Below, piece after piece: positions 44,411 to 52,913 of a stretch of DNA of 64,000 nucleotides (position 1 is its first letter; every line of letters begins with the position of its first letter). The DNA comes from Klebsiella pneumoniae (GTDB lineage Bacteria > Myxococcota_A > UBA796 > SXON01). The DNA lies in assembly GCA_945861635.1 (NCBI GenBank), contig CAMAWH010000001.1, positions 1-64,000 of the forward strand, written 5' to 3'. Position numbers and translations under genes: made by a program. Under the pieces are notes generated by a model, which had not been told where the DNA came from, ran no database searches, and saw only the letters and a list, made by a program, of their open reading frames with translations.

Positions 44411-46027
44411 ATGGCCTATAAACCGTCCCTCGATGCTGGCCTCTACACCAGCGCGTCGACCGATATCGATGCAAAACTGATGGACCTGATGCTCCAGCAG
44501 GGCAAGTCCCCGGTGGCCACGTCAACGAAGATGCCACGCGTGGCACTGGTCGTGGGTCCGTCACCGTTTTCCATGCCGCGCGGCTGGGAATTCTTCCTGA
44601 CCTCCCCGTACGAGGGGGTGACCTACATCGCTACGGTGCTCCACAACGCCGGCTACCCTGTGCGCATCATCGACGTCCGGTACGACCCGACGCCGCTGGA
44701 TACGGCCTACCGCCAGATCATGGAAGGGTGCGACATTGTCGGCCTCGCCACATACGAAGATTGCTATCCCTTCCTTGAGCAGCTGATCGCCGAGGTCAAG
44801 AACGCCAAGCCGCACCTGCCCATCATCCTCGGCGGCTCGCTGGTTACCTCGGTTCCCCACGTTTTCATGAGCGAAACGCGCGCCGACGTCGCGGTCATTT
44901 CCGAGGGCGAGATCACCATCCTTGAGGTGATGGAGGCGTTCACGCAGGGCCGATGGGCGGATCGGCTGCCGGAAATTCGCGGCATCTGGTACCGTGACCC
45001 GCAGGGAATTCCCCACGCCACTCCCCCGCGCGGGCAGATGCCAAACCTAAACTCCCTGCCCAACATGCGCCTGGACCTGTGGCCGCAAGCCAAGGATCCA
45101 CGCGGGCTCCAGCCTCAGGTCATCGCGAGCTACTCGCGCGGCTGCAAGATGGATTGTTCTTTCTGCTACCGCACGACGCCGCAAGAGCGGGTGAAGTCTC
45201 CGGATAAGGTCCGTGAGGAATTGCAGTGGTTGAAGTCTCAGTACGGGATTAATTTCGTATTCTTCGTCGACCTGACGTTCACGGCGCACAAGAAACAAAC
45301 ACTGGAATACCTCGACGTCATCAAAGAATTCGATATCGGCTGGACGTGCCTCACCCGCAACGCAGACGTCGACCTGGAAACGACCAAAGCCATGGGCGAG
45401 GCAGGGTGTGACATCGCGCTGTACGGCGTCGAATCGCTTGGTCCCGAGGTGCTGAAAGAGGCGCGCAAGGGTTCCACCGAAAATATTGTCATGAAGGCCA
45501 TGAAGAACACGTGGGATGGCGGCATCCGCTATGGCGGGCTCACCATCGTAGGGCTGCCCTCCGAAACAGAGGAGAGCCTCGATCATATGTGCGATTGGGC
45601 CGAAGAAAATAATCACATTACGCGCGTGAAGTATTTATCGGCGATGCCGGGTACGACGGTCTACGCCCAGGGCCTGAAGGACGGACACATTCGGTCGGAG
45701 GTCGAGCACCTGCGCTGGCTCTCGGTCGAACAGGCTCTTGAACGTGATGAATACCTGAACTACAACCACCTTCCCGACAACGTGATGCGCAGGGCGTACA
45801 AGCGCCTGTACGATGCCTACCAGCCGGGGCCGGTCATGAACTTCGACCACTTCCCCGAGCATTTCTGCTACTACGACCCCGAGCCGACGACGGCTTGGCG
45901 GGCGGAATTTGCGTCGGCGGGCGGCGTCCCCGATCCGGGCGCGGAGCAGTACCGCGGGCTCAAGCCGGCCTCGACGGGCATTACCCTGACGAACGTGGTT
46001 CCCAGCCAGTTCACCGTTTCGGTCTGA
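44411..46027 (+). CDS. Radical SAM protein with B12-binding-type N-terminal domain (1)
   Basis: A 538-residue enzyme. The N-terminal Rossmann-like domain (about residues 40-190) has the layout of B12-binding domains in cobalamin-dependent radical-SAM methylases (YEGVTYIATVLHNAGYPVRIIDVR, GCDIVGLATYEDC), without an evident DxHxxG. The radical-SAM motif is C245KMDC249SFC252 (CxxxCxxC), followed by the GGE-like and downstream barrel pieces (FVDLTFTAHKKQ, YGVESLGPEVLKEARKG). A possible promoter lies upstream. It heads the group leading to the ATPase-methyltransferase fusion. Substrate unknown; methylation or C-C bond chemistry is the family range. Confidence 0.88.
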   Translation: MAYKPSLDAGLYTSASTDIDAKLMDLMLQQGKSPVATSTKMPRVALVVGPSPFSMPRGWEFFLTSPYEGVTYIATVLHNAGYPVRIIDVRYDPTPLDTAYRQIMEGCDIVGLATYEDCYPFLEQLIAEVKNAKPHLPIILGGSLVTSVPHVFMSETRADVAVISEGEITILEVMEAFTQGRWADRLPEIRGIWYRDPQGIPHATPPRGQMPNLNSLPNMRLDLWPQAKDPRGLQPQVIASYSRGCKMDCSFCYRTTPQERVKSPDKVREELQWLKSQYGINFVFFVDLTFTAHKKQTLEYLDVIKEFDIGWTCLTRNADVDLETTKAMGEAGCDIALYGVESLGPEVLKEARKGSTENIVMKAMKNTWDGGIRYGGLTIVGLPSETEESLDHMCDWAEENNHITRVKYLSAMPGTTVYAQGLKDGHIRSEVEHLRWLSVEQALERDEYLNYNHLPDNVMRRAYKRLYDAYQPGPVMNFDHFPEHFCYYDPEPTTAWRAEFASAGGVPDPGAEQYRGLKPASTGITLTNVVPSQFTVSV

Positions 46028-46034
46028 GAATCGC

Positions 46035-46499
46035 TTGAGTGACGCCCACAAACGGGCGGCGGAACGATACCGCCAGCCCGCGCTCACGGACACCCTGACC
46101 CACGAACATCTCGATCGCGCGCTGCACCGTGATGCGGTGGCCGCCGTCGAGTGGGCGTATTTCGCGCGCATCGCCGAGATTGAGGGCTACCCCGAGGTTG
46201 CCCGCGCGATGCGGGAGCTGGCGGAGCAGCACAACCTGGTCGCACAGGGGCACATTGACCTGATGGTACGCGCGAAAGAGCCGCTCACCGGCCGCGCGAT
46301 GGGCGACACGCGGCAGAATCTCGTCCTCGCCGTACAGTTGGAAGCCGAGGACGCGGCGTCGGCGCGGGAGCGGGCGCGCACCGCACGGAACGAGGGTTTC
46401 TACGATATCGCCGGTTGGTTCGACAGCGTCGGGCAAGCCAGCGGCGCCCATGCCGCCCGACTGGCCGAACTGCTGTCACGGTTGGAGTCGGGCTCGTGA
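46035..46499 (+). CDS. Rubrerythrin-like ferritin-superfamily protein with incomplete di-iron ligands
   Basis: A 154-residue four-helix protein beginning at TTG (46035), eight bases after the radical-SAM stop. Helix pair one has AAVEWAYFARIAEIEG and AMRELAEQHNLVAQGHIDL. Helix pair two has NLVLAVQLEAEDAASARERARTARNEGFYDIAGWFDSVGQ and HAARLAELL, the usual rubrerythrin order without the rubredoxin tail. The 'E-K-x-H' ligand pair of the last helix reads S-G-A-H here (QASGAHAARL), so one bridging Glu is missing and the di-iron site may be incomplete. In this operon it could handle peroxide or iron for radical-SAM enzymes. Confidence 0.68.
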   Translation: MSDAHKRAAERYRQPALTDTLTHEHLDRALHRDAVAAVEWAYFARIAEIEGYPEVARAMRELAEQHNLVAQGHIDLMVRAKEPLTGRAMGDTRQNLVLAVQLEAEDAASARERARTARNEGFYDIAGWFDSVGQASGAHAARLAELLSRLESGS

Positions 46500-46515
46500 A
46501 CGCAAGGACGTCGGG

Positions 46516-48468
46516 ATGATCGGGAGCTACAACGCCGATTCGATCGTCGTTCTGCGCGGTCTGGAGGCCGTGCGCCGGCGGCCCGCGATGTACATCGGGT
46601 CCACAGGCTCAGACGGCGTGTTCAACCTCGTCGTCGAGGTCCTTCAAAACGCGATCGACGAAGCGCTGGGGGGGCACGCGCGGACGATCGTCGTCACGGC
46701 TTCGGACCAAGGAGAATGGACGGTAGCGGACGATGGTCGAGGCATTCCCGTCGATCCATTCGGTCCAGCGGGGCGGCCAGCGGCGGAAATCGTCGCGACC
46801 GTCCTTCATTCCGGATCGAAATTCGAAGCCGGCGTGTACGACCGTCCCGGCGGCCTCCATGGCGTCGGTCTTGCGTGCGTGAACGCGCTGGCGTCGGAGT
46901 TGACACTGCGAATTGTTCGCGGCGGTGAAAGTTGGTTCGGGCGTTTTCGAAAAGGGGAAATCGTGGAGCCGATCGGCTCCGAAGGCGCGGCCAAAGCCGG
47001 CGCGATGGATCACGGCACTACCGTTTATTTTCGCCCCGATCCAGAGATTTTTGGCTCGGCGCGCGCAGACGTGGATTCGATTGCAACGTGGCTGCAAGCG
47101 CAAGCGTGGCTGCTGCCGGGTTTGACCGTCGTCCTTCGTCGCCCGGAAGGAGAGGCGAAGTGGCATTCGCGGGCGGGTCTGCCGGACTTCGCGAAGTGGA
47201 TTGCCGGAGGCGCCGAACCCGTCCATGCCGAGCCCATCACCATCCAAGGAGAGGCCGCCGGGATTGACGTGGAGGTCGCGTTGCAGTGGACGCGCGCCTA
47301 CACGGAGCAGGTACGGCCCTTCGTGAACAACGTGCACACCGCGCAGGGCGGCACCCACGTGGACGGCCTTCGCGCCGCTCTGGCGCGTGCCGTCGCGCAC
47401 TACGCGACCAGTCACCATCTGCTCGATCCCGGGGAATCGCTCGCGGGGTACGACGTCTACGAAGGCTTGGTGGCCGTTCTGGCCGTCCGCCTGCGGGAGC
47501 CGGAATTCGAGGGGCAGACCAAATCCCTGCTTACGTCCGCCGCCGCCACGGATGCCGTTCGGCAGGTCGTCGCAAAGGGATTGGCCGCCTATCTGGGCGC
47601 AAACCCCGGGGATGCTGCCGCCATCGTCGGGCGCGCTGTCGAGGCGGCCCGCGCTCGCGCAGCGTCGCGGCGGGCGAGTGAGCGGGCGCGGTACCAACGC
47701 GTCGATATTCAGATCGACAAGGAAGTCTACCGCCAGCAATTCGGTATCCGTTCCAAGAATTGGCACGACTCCGCGCGTTGGATCACCGACGCGACATTGC
47801 TTGGGTTGCACGGGGGATCGTGCGCCGCGGACGAAGGCGCCACCGTGCTCGACGTGTGCTGTGGGTCGGGGGTTGTTGGTGCCTCCTTCAAGGGGCGCGT
47901 GAAAAAAGTAATCGGGCTGGATCTCACGCCCGAAATGATCGCACTTGCAAAAACCCGCCTCGATGAGGTTGTTCAGGGGGATGTCTACGAAATTCCCTTT
48001 CCAGCCGCAAGCTTCGAGGTCGTTTGCAATCGCGAGGTGCTGCACCTCCTTCCGCAGCCAGAGCGGCCGGTTGCTGAAGTATTTCGCGTGCTGAAGCCGG
48101 GCGGGCAATTCATCGTCGGACAGTTGGTTCCGTTCGGCCCCGTGGATGCGCCGTGGATGTTTCGCATATTGAAAAAAAAACAACCACTATTTTTCAACAA
48201 CTTCCTCGACGAGGACATGCGTGCCCTCCTACTCGCCGCCGGCTTCGTCGATCTCACGATGCGCGAATATCTTCAATGGGAAGATATCGACACGTGGATC
48301 AACACCTGGGAAACCGCGCCGCTCCAGCGCCATCAGATCCGCGACCTATATCATCACGCCCCGGCCGAAGTGCGCGCCGTACACCCGTTCGAAATCTCCC
48401 CGACAGGCGCCATCCGCGACTGTTGGCGCTGGTGCGTCTACTCGTGCTTCAAGCCCGCGTCCGGGTAA
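46516..48468 (+). CDS. GyrB-type GHKL ATPase/transducer fused to a SAM-dependent methyltransferase
   Basis: A 650-residue fusion. Residues 1-392 are GyrB-like: GLEAVRRRPAMYIGS, the ATPase base and Mg ligands Glu41 and Asn45 (EVLQNAIDEA), ADDGRGIP (71-78), Lys102, GGLHGVG (112-118), the transducer FVNNVHTAQGGTH (269-281) and QTK (334-336). The key ATPase residues of GyrB are kept. The match ends in the basic helix just before the TOPRIM domain, which is absent along with the DNA-binding tail. Residues about 393-650 are a class I methyltransferase: VLDVCCGSGVVG (444-455), GLDL (467-470), RVLKPGG (524-530). An AAGGA site at 46504-46508 supports the ATG. It is not a housekeeping gyrase. Its role is unknown. 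Confidence 0.9.
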   Translation: MIGSYNADSIVVLRGLEAVRRRPAMYIGSTGSDGVFNLVVEVLQNAIDEALGGHARTIVVTASDQGEWTVADDGRGIPVDPFGPAGRPAAEIVATVLHSGSKFEAGVYDRPGGLHGVGLACVNALASELTLRIVRGGESWFGRFRKGEIVEPIGSEGAAKAGAMDHGTTVYFRPDPEIFGSARADVDSIATWLQAQAWLLPGLTVVLRRPEGEAKWHSRAGLPDFAKWIAGGAEPVHAEPITIQGEAAGIDVEVALQWTRAYTEQVRPFVNNVHTAQGGTHVDGLRAALARAVAHYATSHHLLDPGESLAGYDVYEGLVAVLAVRLREPEFEGQTKSLLTSAAATDAVRQVVAKGLAAYLGANPGDAAAIVGRAVEAARARAASRRASERARYQRVDIQIDKEVYRQQFGIRSKNWHDSARWITDATLLGLHGGSCAADEGATVLDVCCGSGVVGASFKGRVKKVIGLDLTPEMIALAKTRLDEVVQGDVYEIPFPAASFEVVCNREVLHLLPQPERPVAEVFRVLKPGGQFIVGQLVPFGPVDAPWMFRILKKKQPLFFNNFLDEDMRALLLAAGFVDLTMREYLQWEDIDTWINTWETAPLQRHQIRDLYHHAPAEVRAVHPFEISPTGAIRDCWRWCVYSCFKPASG

Positions 48469-48472
48469 GCCC

Positions 48473-49909
48473 GTGCCCACGCGCATCCTTTTCCTGCAGG
48501 ACAGCGCCATCAACGAGTCGCTGGCGTTGTGCGAGCTGTCGGGCGTACTGAAGCGGGGTGGTCACGAAACCAGGTTGCTGCTCGGGGATGAGGAGCGAGA
48601 CCTGGATCGCGAGATTCGCGCTTGGGATCCGCAACTCTGTATTCTTCCGTGCTCGGTCGCCGGCCACCTCTGGCCGATTCGCGCCGCTGCCCGCATCAAG
48701 CGGTTGTTGCCGAACTGTGTCACCGCCATGGGTGGCACGCACGTCACATTTTCGCCAGAGTTGGCGCTCGATCCGAATATCGACATCACGTGCGTCGGCG
48801 AGGCCGAAGGCGCAATGCTGGATCTCGCCGACCGCCTCGACGCCGGAATCGGCTGGAAGGACGTTGCCAATCTTTGTTTCGCGCGCGAGGGTGTGTTGGT
48901 TCGCAACCCGATGCGTGGGCTGTGGGCCGACCTCGATACCCTGCCCATTCCTGATCGCGACCTGTACTTTCGGTACGGCTTCATCTCACGTTTTCCATGG
49001 AAAAAATTCGCGACCGGGCGGGGTTGCATTCATTCGTGCAGTTTCTGTTGGAACACGACACTGCGGGGCATGTACGACGCAGGCGGCGAATTCACCCGCC
49101 GCAAATCCCCGGCACGCGTGGTCGAGGAAATCCGACGCGTCAAGTCGGCACACCCAACCAAACATATTCATTTCTCGGACGATTTGTTCACAGTGCGGCC
49201 CTCGTGGCTTGAGGCGTTCGCTCCCCTGTATAGAGCCGAAATCGGCCTACCGTTCACCTGCAATTCGTCCGTGGAGTTGGTGACCACGCGAACGGCCACC
49301 GCCCTCCGGGAAGCCGGGTGTCACGGCGTAGCGATTGGCATTGAAACCGGCAACGAGGCCCTACGCGAGCGGATTCTGCGGAAGACCGTAAGCAATGACG
49401 ATGTCCGCCGCGCTGCCGGGCTGATTAAATCGAATGGAATGAAGCTCACGACGTTCAATATGATCGCTTCACCCGGAGAGACGCTGGACGACGCATTTTC
49501 CACGCTGCGCCTGAATCGCGAGATCCGGGCGGATCACGTTCGCGTAAATATCGCGGTACCGATCCCCCATACGGACTTCGATCTCGACGCCCGAGAGCGT
49601 GGGCTGTTGGAGGGCAAGACGGTGGATCGCGTCACGGAACTCAAGCGGCCAAGCGTGGCGTTTCACGCGGATGAAGCGCGTGAATTCCGAAACCTGTTCT
49701 ACCTGTTCCGCCTCGGCGTCCACCTGCCAGGGGTGGAGCCCCTGCTCCGAGCACTGGTCCGCCTTCCCATGCCACTCGACCCCCTCCGCGCGCTCATCCC
49801 CTGGGAAGAAAAGCGCATATTCAATCTGGGATGGCTCGACGGCCTGCGCTATTTCCGACACGTGGGCGATCCGCACAAACGAACAACCAACTATGTGTCG
49901 CTGATCTGA
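48473..49909 (+). CDS. Radical SAM protein with B12-binding-type N-terminal domain (2)
   Basis: A 478-residue enzyme beginning at GTG (48473), four bases after the fusion-protein stop. The N-terminal domain (1-150) is the B12-binding-type fold (ALCELSGVLKRGGHETRLLLGD, VTAMGGTHVTFSPE). The radical-SAM motif C185IHSC189SFC192 is followed by a barrel with EIRRVKSAHPTKHIHFSDDLF and GCHGVAIGIETGNEALRERIL, the last being the Glu/GIETG ribose site. The open frame runs back to 48221 but that part only re-reads the previous gene. No DxHxxG is seen. It is probably part of the same pathway as the upstream genes. Confidence 0.88.
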   Translation: MPTRILFLQDSAINESLALCELSGVLKRGGHETRLLLGDEERDLDREIRAWDPQLCILPCSVAGHLWPIRAAARIKRLLPNCVTAMGGTHVTFSPELALDPNIDITCVGEAEGAMLDLADRLDAGIGWKDVANLCFAREGVLVRNPMRGLWADLDTLPIPDRDLYFRYGFISRFPWKKFATGRGCIHSCSFCWNTTLRGMYDAGGEFTRRKSPARVVEEIRRVKSAHPTKHIHFSDDLFTVRPSWLEAFAPLYRAEIGLPFTCNSSVELVTTRTATALREAGCHGVAIGIETGNEALRERILRKTVSNDDVRRAAGLIKSNGMKLTTFNMIASPGETLDDAFSTLRLNREIRADHVRVNIAVPIPHTDFDLDARERGLLEGKTVDRVTELKRPSVAFHADEAREFRNLFYLFRLGVHLPGVEPLLRALVRLPMPLDPLRALIPWEEKRIFNLGWLDGLRYFRHVGDPHKRTTNYVSLI

Positions 49910-49924
49910 CGGACCCGGCGCCGA

Positions 49925-51454
49925 TCACGGTTGAGCCGCCCACACTGCGCTGAGGTCAACACGGACGAGGCCCGACATCGAATTGATCCACGCGACGTCA
50001 TCCCGCACGACCAACGAATTCGGCCGGCCGCCCACGTTGACCTGCCACCGTCGTTGGCCCGTCGCGACATCAACGGCGAAAAACTGTCCAGAAAAATACC
50101 CGAGCACGTAGAGAACGCCGCGCGCGGAATCGAACGCGAGGCCGCGCGAAAACCTCTCTCCCCTCAGCGATCCGGTCACGGACAAATCCGAGATTCGTAT
50201 TTGTTGAATTGCGTCGCGCAGGCTGGGTTGGTACCACAGTCTGTCGCCTGCCGTATCCACGGCGAGCGCGGTGCCAACGGCATCGTCGAGGGGGACGTGG
50301 CGCAATGAAAGCGACTTGGGGTCCATCGCGAAAAGATTTTCACCATCCCCAGCAGTGAAAAAAATCGTCCCGCCGGGCGTGGGTTGGACGAGGGCCTGCG
50401 CGGCAAGCCCGTAGCCGGTCAGCCCTTCCCGGTAGAGATTGTGAGCCCCCAACCAATGCCCATCGTCTGCGTCCAACACCGAAATCGCAGGCTCGACGTC
50501 ATTGACAATAAATAAGCGATGATTGACCTCGTCATGCACCGACGCCATCGGTTCCCAAATTTCCATCGCCGCTGCAAAGGCTGGAACGAACGTGTGCGTC
50601 ATTTGGAGCGTGTCCCGGTCGAGCAGAAACACCTTGCTGTCCTGCCACGGCGCAATGAGCTGCGTTGGACCATCTGTGCAATCGAACTCGCGTATGGGTC
50701 CAGTAAAAAACGTATCGGTCGCGCGACCGGACGAGAGCTCGACCCTCACCAGTGACGGATAGCGCACCGCAGACGGGCAAAACGTGCACCCAAACGAAAC
50801 CAGGGCAAATTCCGCTTTCGCGTCAACACACACGCCACGGGGATGATTACGAACCGTGTCGCGGCCCTCGAGGCTCAGCACCGAAAACGCGCGGGACACG
50901 CCAATCTGCCCGTCCGTCGAGCGCAAGCCGCCCAGGCCGCCCTGCATGTAGAGGTGCGCGAAAATTAGCCCACCGAGGCCAACCGGAACGCCGAGCGCCG
51001 TCGTCATCCGATGGCCACCTTTGATCACGGTCCAGCGCACATAGATCGCCGCCCAAATCGCCACCGCGAGCGCCGTGAATGGCGCCATTCCCCAAAGCAC
51101 CAGTCCGACGTTGATGTAGATCTTGGGTCCAACCCATTTCAGCCATTTCCACTCCTCTCCGTTGGCGAGTACAACGTTGCTTTGGTGGCCCACCGCAACG
51201 ACCCATCCAAAAAATACGGCCGTCCACACCGCGCACCGGGCCACGATCCATGCCCGCTCGCGTCGTGCGCGGCGCCCACTGGCGCGGGCAAACCAGCCGC
51301 TCCAAGCCCACTCCCAAGCAAGAACCGGCGCAAATAATAGTACGACCCCCAATGTCGACGGCATGATGTCCAGCACGTAGGCCGCGTGCAGGGCATGAAT
51401 CCACGCAACCGGCACGAGCACGGAAAACAAAGGCAGGAACGTGCGGCCGAGCAT
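49925..51454 (-). CDS. Membrane protein with C-terminal beta-propeller domain
   Basis: A 509-residue protein. The N-terminal half has about five TM segments (up to residue 180), including KWVGPKIYINVGLVLWGMAP. Residues 200-509 are beta-propeller-like with repeats of the PQQ/YVTN kind (GQRRWQVNVGGRPNSLVV, RGVLYVLGYFSGQFFAVDVATG, VNHRLFIVNDVEPAISVLDADDGHWLG). A CTFC pair (FGCTFCPSA) sits at the domain entrance, which could be redox-active or structural. The ATG at 51454 starts the TM region; the open frame upstream is antisense to the plus-strand gene. It is oriented against its neighbours. Role unknown. Confidence 0.68.
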   Translation of the reverse strand: MLGRTFLPLFSVLVPVAWIHALHAAYVLDIMPSTLGVVLLFAPVLAWEWAWSGWFARASGRRARRERAWIVARCAVWTAVFFGWVVAVGHQSNVVLANGEEWKWLKWVGPKIYINVGLVLWGMAPFTALAVAIWAAIYVRWTVIKGGHRMTTALGVPVGLGGLIFAHLYMQGGLGGLRSTDGQIGVSRAFSVLSLEGRDTVRNHPRGVCVDAKAEFALVSFGCTFCPSAVRYPSLVRVELSSGRATDTFFTGPIREFDCTDGPTQLIAPWQDSKVFLLDRDTLQMTHTFVPAFAAAMEIWEPMASVHDEVNHRLFIVNDVEPAISVLDADDGHWLGAHNLYREGLTGYGLAAQALVQPTPGGTIFFTAGDGENLFAMDPKSLSLRHVPLDDAVGTALAVDTAGDRLWYQPSLRDAIQQIRISDLSVTGSLRGERFSRGLAFDSARGVLYVLGYFSGQFFAVDVATGQRRWQVNVGGRPNSLVVRDDVAWINSMSGLVRVDLSAVWAAQP

Positions 51455-51507
51455 GGCAGCAGAATCTACCCGCCGGACGGGCGCGTGCGGTACGTTCTCA
51501 GAAGTCG

Positions 51508-52893
51508 ATGACCGAATCCGAAGAGCGCTGGCTGCTGACGGGGGGCGTGGGAGCCGTTCTGCTCGCGCTCGCCGGTCCTGCGGCGCGCAGCCCCGACGGG
51601 ATGGAGATGCTCGCGCTCGCACGAGAATGGGGCGGGGGCGCGCCGTCGTTCGTGGCGCCCGGGTACTGGCCGCCCCTGTGGCCGGCGCTGCTCGTGCTGT
51701 GCCCGACCGACGGCGCGGCGCGACTCCTGAACCTGCTCGCCGCCGCGGCGGTCTGCTGGCCCCTCCATCGTTTGGCGGGCCGTCTCGGCGGACCGAGGGC
51801 GGCCCGATTCGCAGTCGTGGCGTGGGCGCTGACGCCCGCCGTGTGCGACCTCGCGGTCGTGCTCGACGCTCGCCCCCTCGGGTGGCTGCTGACGACGCTC
51901 GCCGTCGATGCCGTTGTGGCGGGGGCGTGGGGGCCTGCGCTAGCGTACTCGGCGGTTGCGCCCTTCGCTCGTCCGGAAGGCTTTCTCGTGCTCGCTGGCG
52001 TTGTCGCCGCCGCGGCGTCGGTGAAACGCTGGTCGGCCGTCGCTGTGGCGGTTGGACTTGCCGGCGTCGAGAGCCTATTTCTCGTGTCGGGGAGGCGTTG
52101 GGAGGCGTGGCCGATGAGTTGGGTCGGAACGTGGCCCACGGGCGACCTGCTGACCCTGTACGGCGTCGCAAGCGCACCCACACCGTTTCGTGAAGCGGCG
52201 CTCGCGACGGGGGTGCATCCTGTGTTCGCTCCGGCGACGCTGTTTGCAGGCGTGCGAGAAGGAGCACTTGCCTTGCTTGAAGGCGTTGTTCACGCCGTCG
52301 GACTCGGCGGCGCATTCTGCGCACTCGGCGGAGCCACGATCGTGGCCCGACGCAGCCGACTCGGTGTGCTGCTCATTGCCGCACCCCTGGTAGCGGTCTT
52401 TCTCTCGCCGCAATCTCTCGGACAGATCAACGGAACTGCAAATGTCATGTTCGTAGCCCCGGTCTTGATCGCCGCCGGTAGCGCCCTCGCCGCCGCCGTT
52501 CCCGCGGTGTTTCTGCTCTGGCTCGGGGAGGCGCGGTACGGTCCGTCACGTGACGCGCCCCTGATCTTTTTTGAGGGCACCGATGTCGCGGCAGCGATGA
52601 CGCTGGACCTGCGAGAGAAAGCGCCACCGATAGATGAGGTTTATTGCGGATTCTCTGGGCGGGCTCTCGTTCGGGACGCAGGACTCCGGCCCGTCCCCTT
52701 GCCCTCCCCATGGGAGGCGTGGACGCCGCCGATCGGAACGACGCTCGTGGTCAGCTCCGTCGATCTCCGCGGGAATGATGGCGGACAAATTCTCGACATT
52801 CTGGAAGACCGGCACTGGGCGCTCGTGCGCCTGGTCGACGGCGGCGGCGGCGCCCATGACCATTGGATGGCGCGCATCGTGCGGGAGCGGTAG
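51508..52893 (+). CDS. GT-C-like polytopic membrane protein (smaller member)
   Basis: A 461-residue protein. Short N-terminal TM, then an outer loop (GPAARSPDGMEMLALAREWGGGAPSFVAPGYWPPLWPAL) with acidic residues near the membrane, eight or so TM segments (to about residue 340) and a soluble C-terminus (IFFEGTDVAAAMTLDLREK, VVSSVDLRGNDGGQILD). It fits the broad GT-C-like group seen elsewhere here, although smaller. Twenty bases separate its stop from the third radical-SAM start, so they are probably one transcript. The activity is inferred from layout only. Confidence 0.62.
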   Translation: MTESEERWLLTGGVGAVLLALAGPAARSPDGMEMLALAREWGGGAPSFVAPGYWPPLWPALLVLCPTDGAARLLNLLAAAAVCWPLHRLAGRLGGPRAARFAVVAWALTPAVCDLAVVLDARPLGWLLTTLAVDAVVAGAWGPALAYSAVAPFARPEGFLVLAGVVAAAASVKRWSAVAVAVGLAGVESLFLVSGRRWEAWPMSWVGTWPTGDLLTLYGVASAPTPFREAALATGVHPVFAPATLFAGVREGALALLEGVVHAVGLGGAFCALGGATIVARRSRLGVLLIAAPLVAVFLSPQSLGQINGTANVMFVAPVLIAAGSALAAAVPAVFLLWLGEARYGPSRDAPLIFFEGTDVAAAMTLDLREKAPPIDEVYCGFSGRALVRDAGLRPVPLPSPWEAWTPPIGTTLVVSSVDLRGNDGGQILDILEDRHWALVRLVDGGGGAHDHWMARIVRER

Positions 52894-52913
52894 GCGCGCG
52901 CTATCGTGGGCGA

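Noticed and set aside
46516-48468. Calling this gene the housekeeping gyrB or parE
   Set aside because: TOPRIM and the DNA-binding tail are missing and a methyltransferase follows, so it cannot be a working topoisomerase B subunit.
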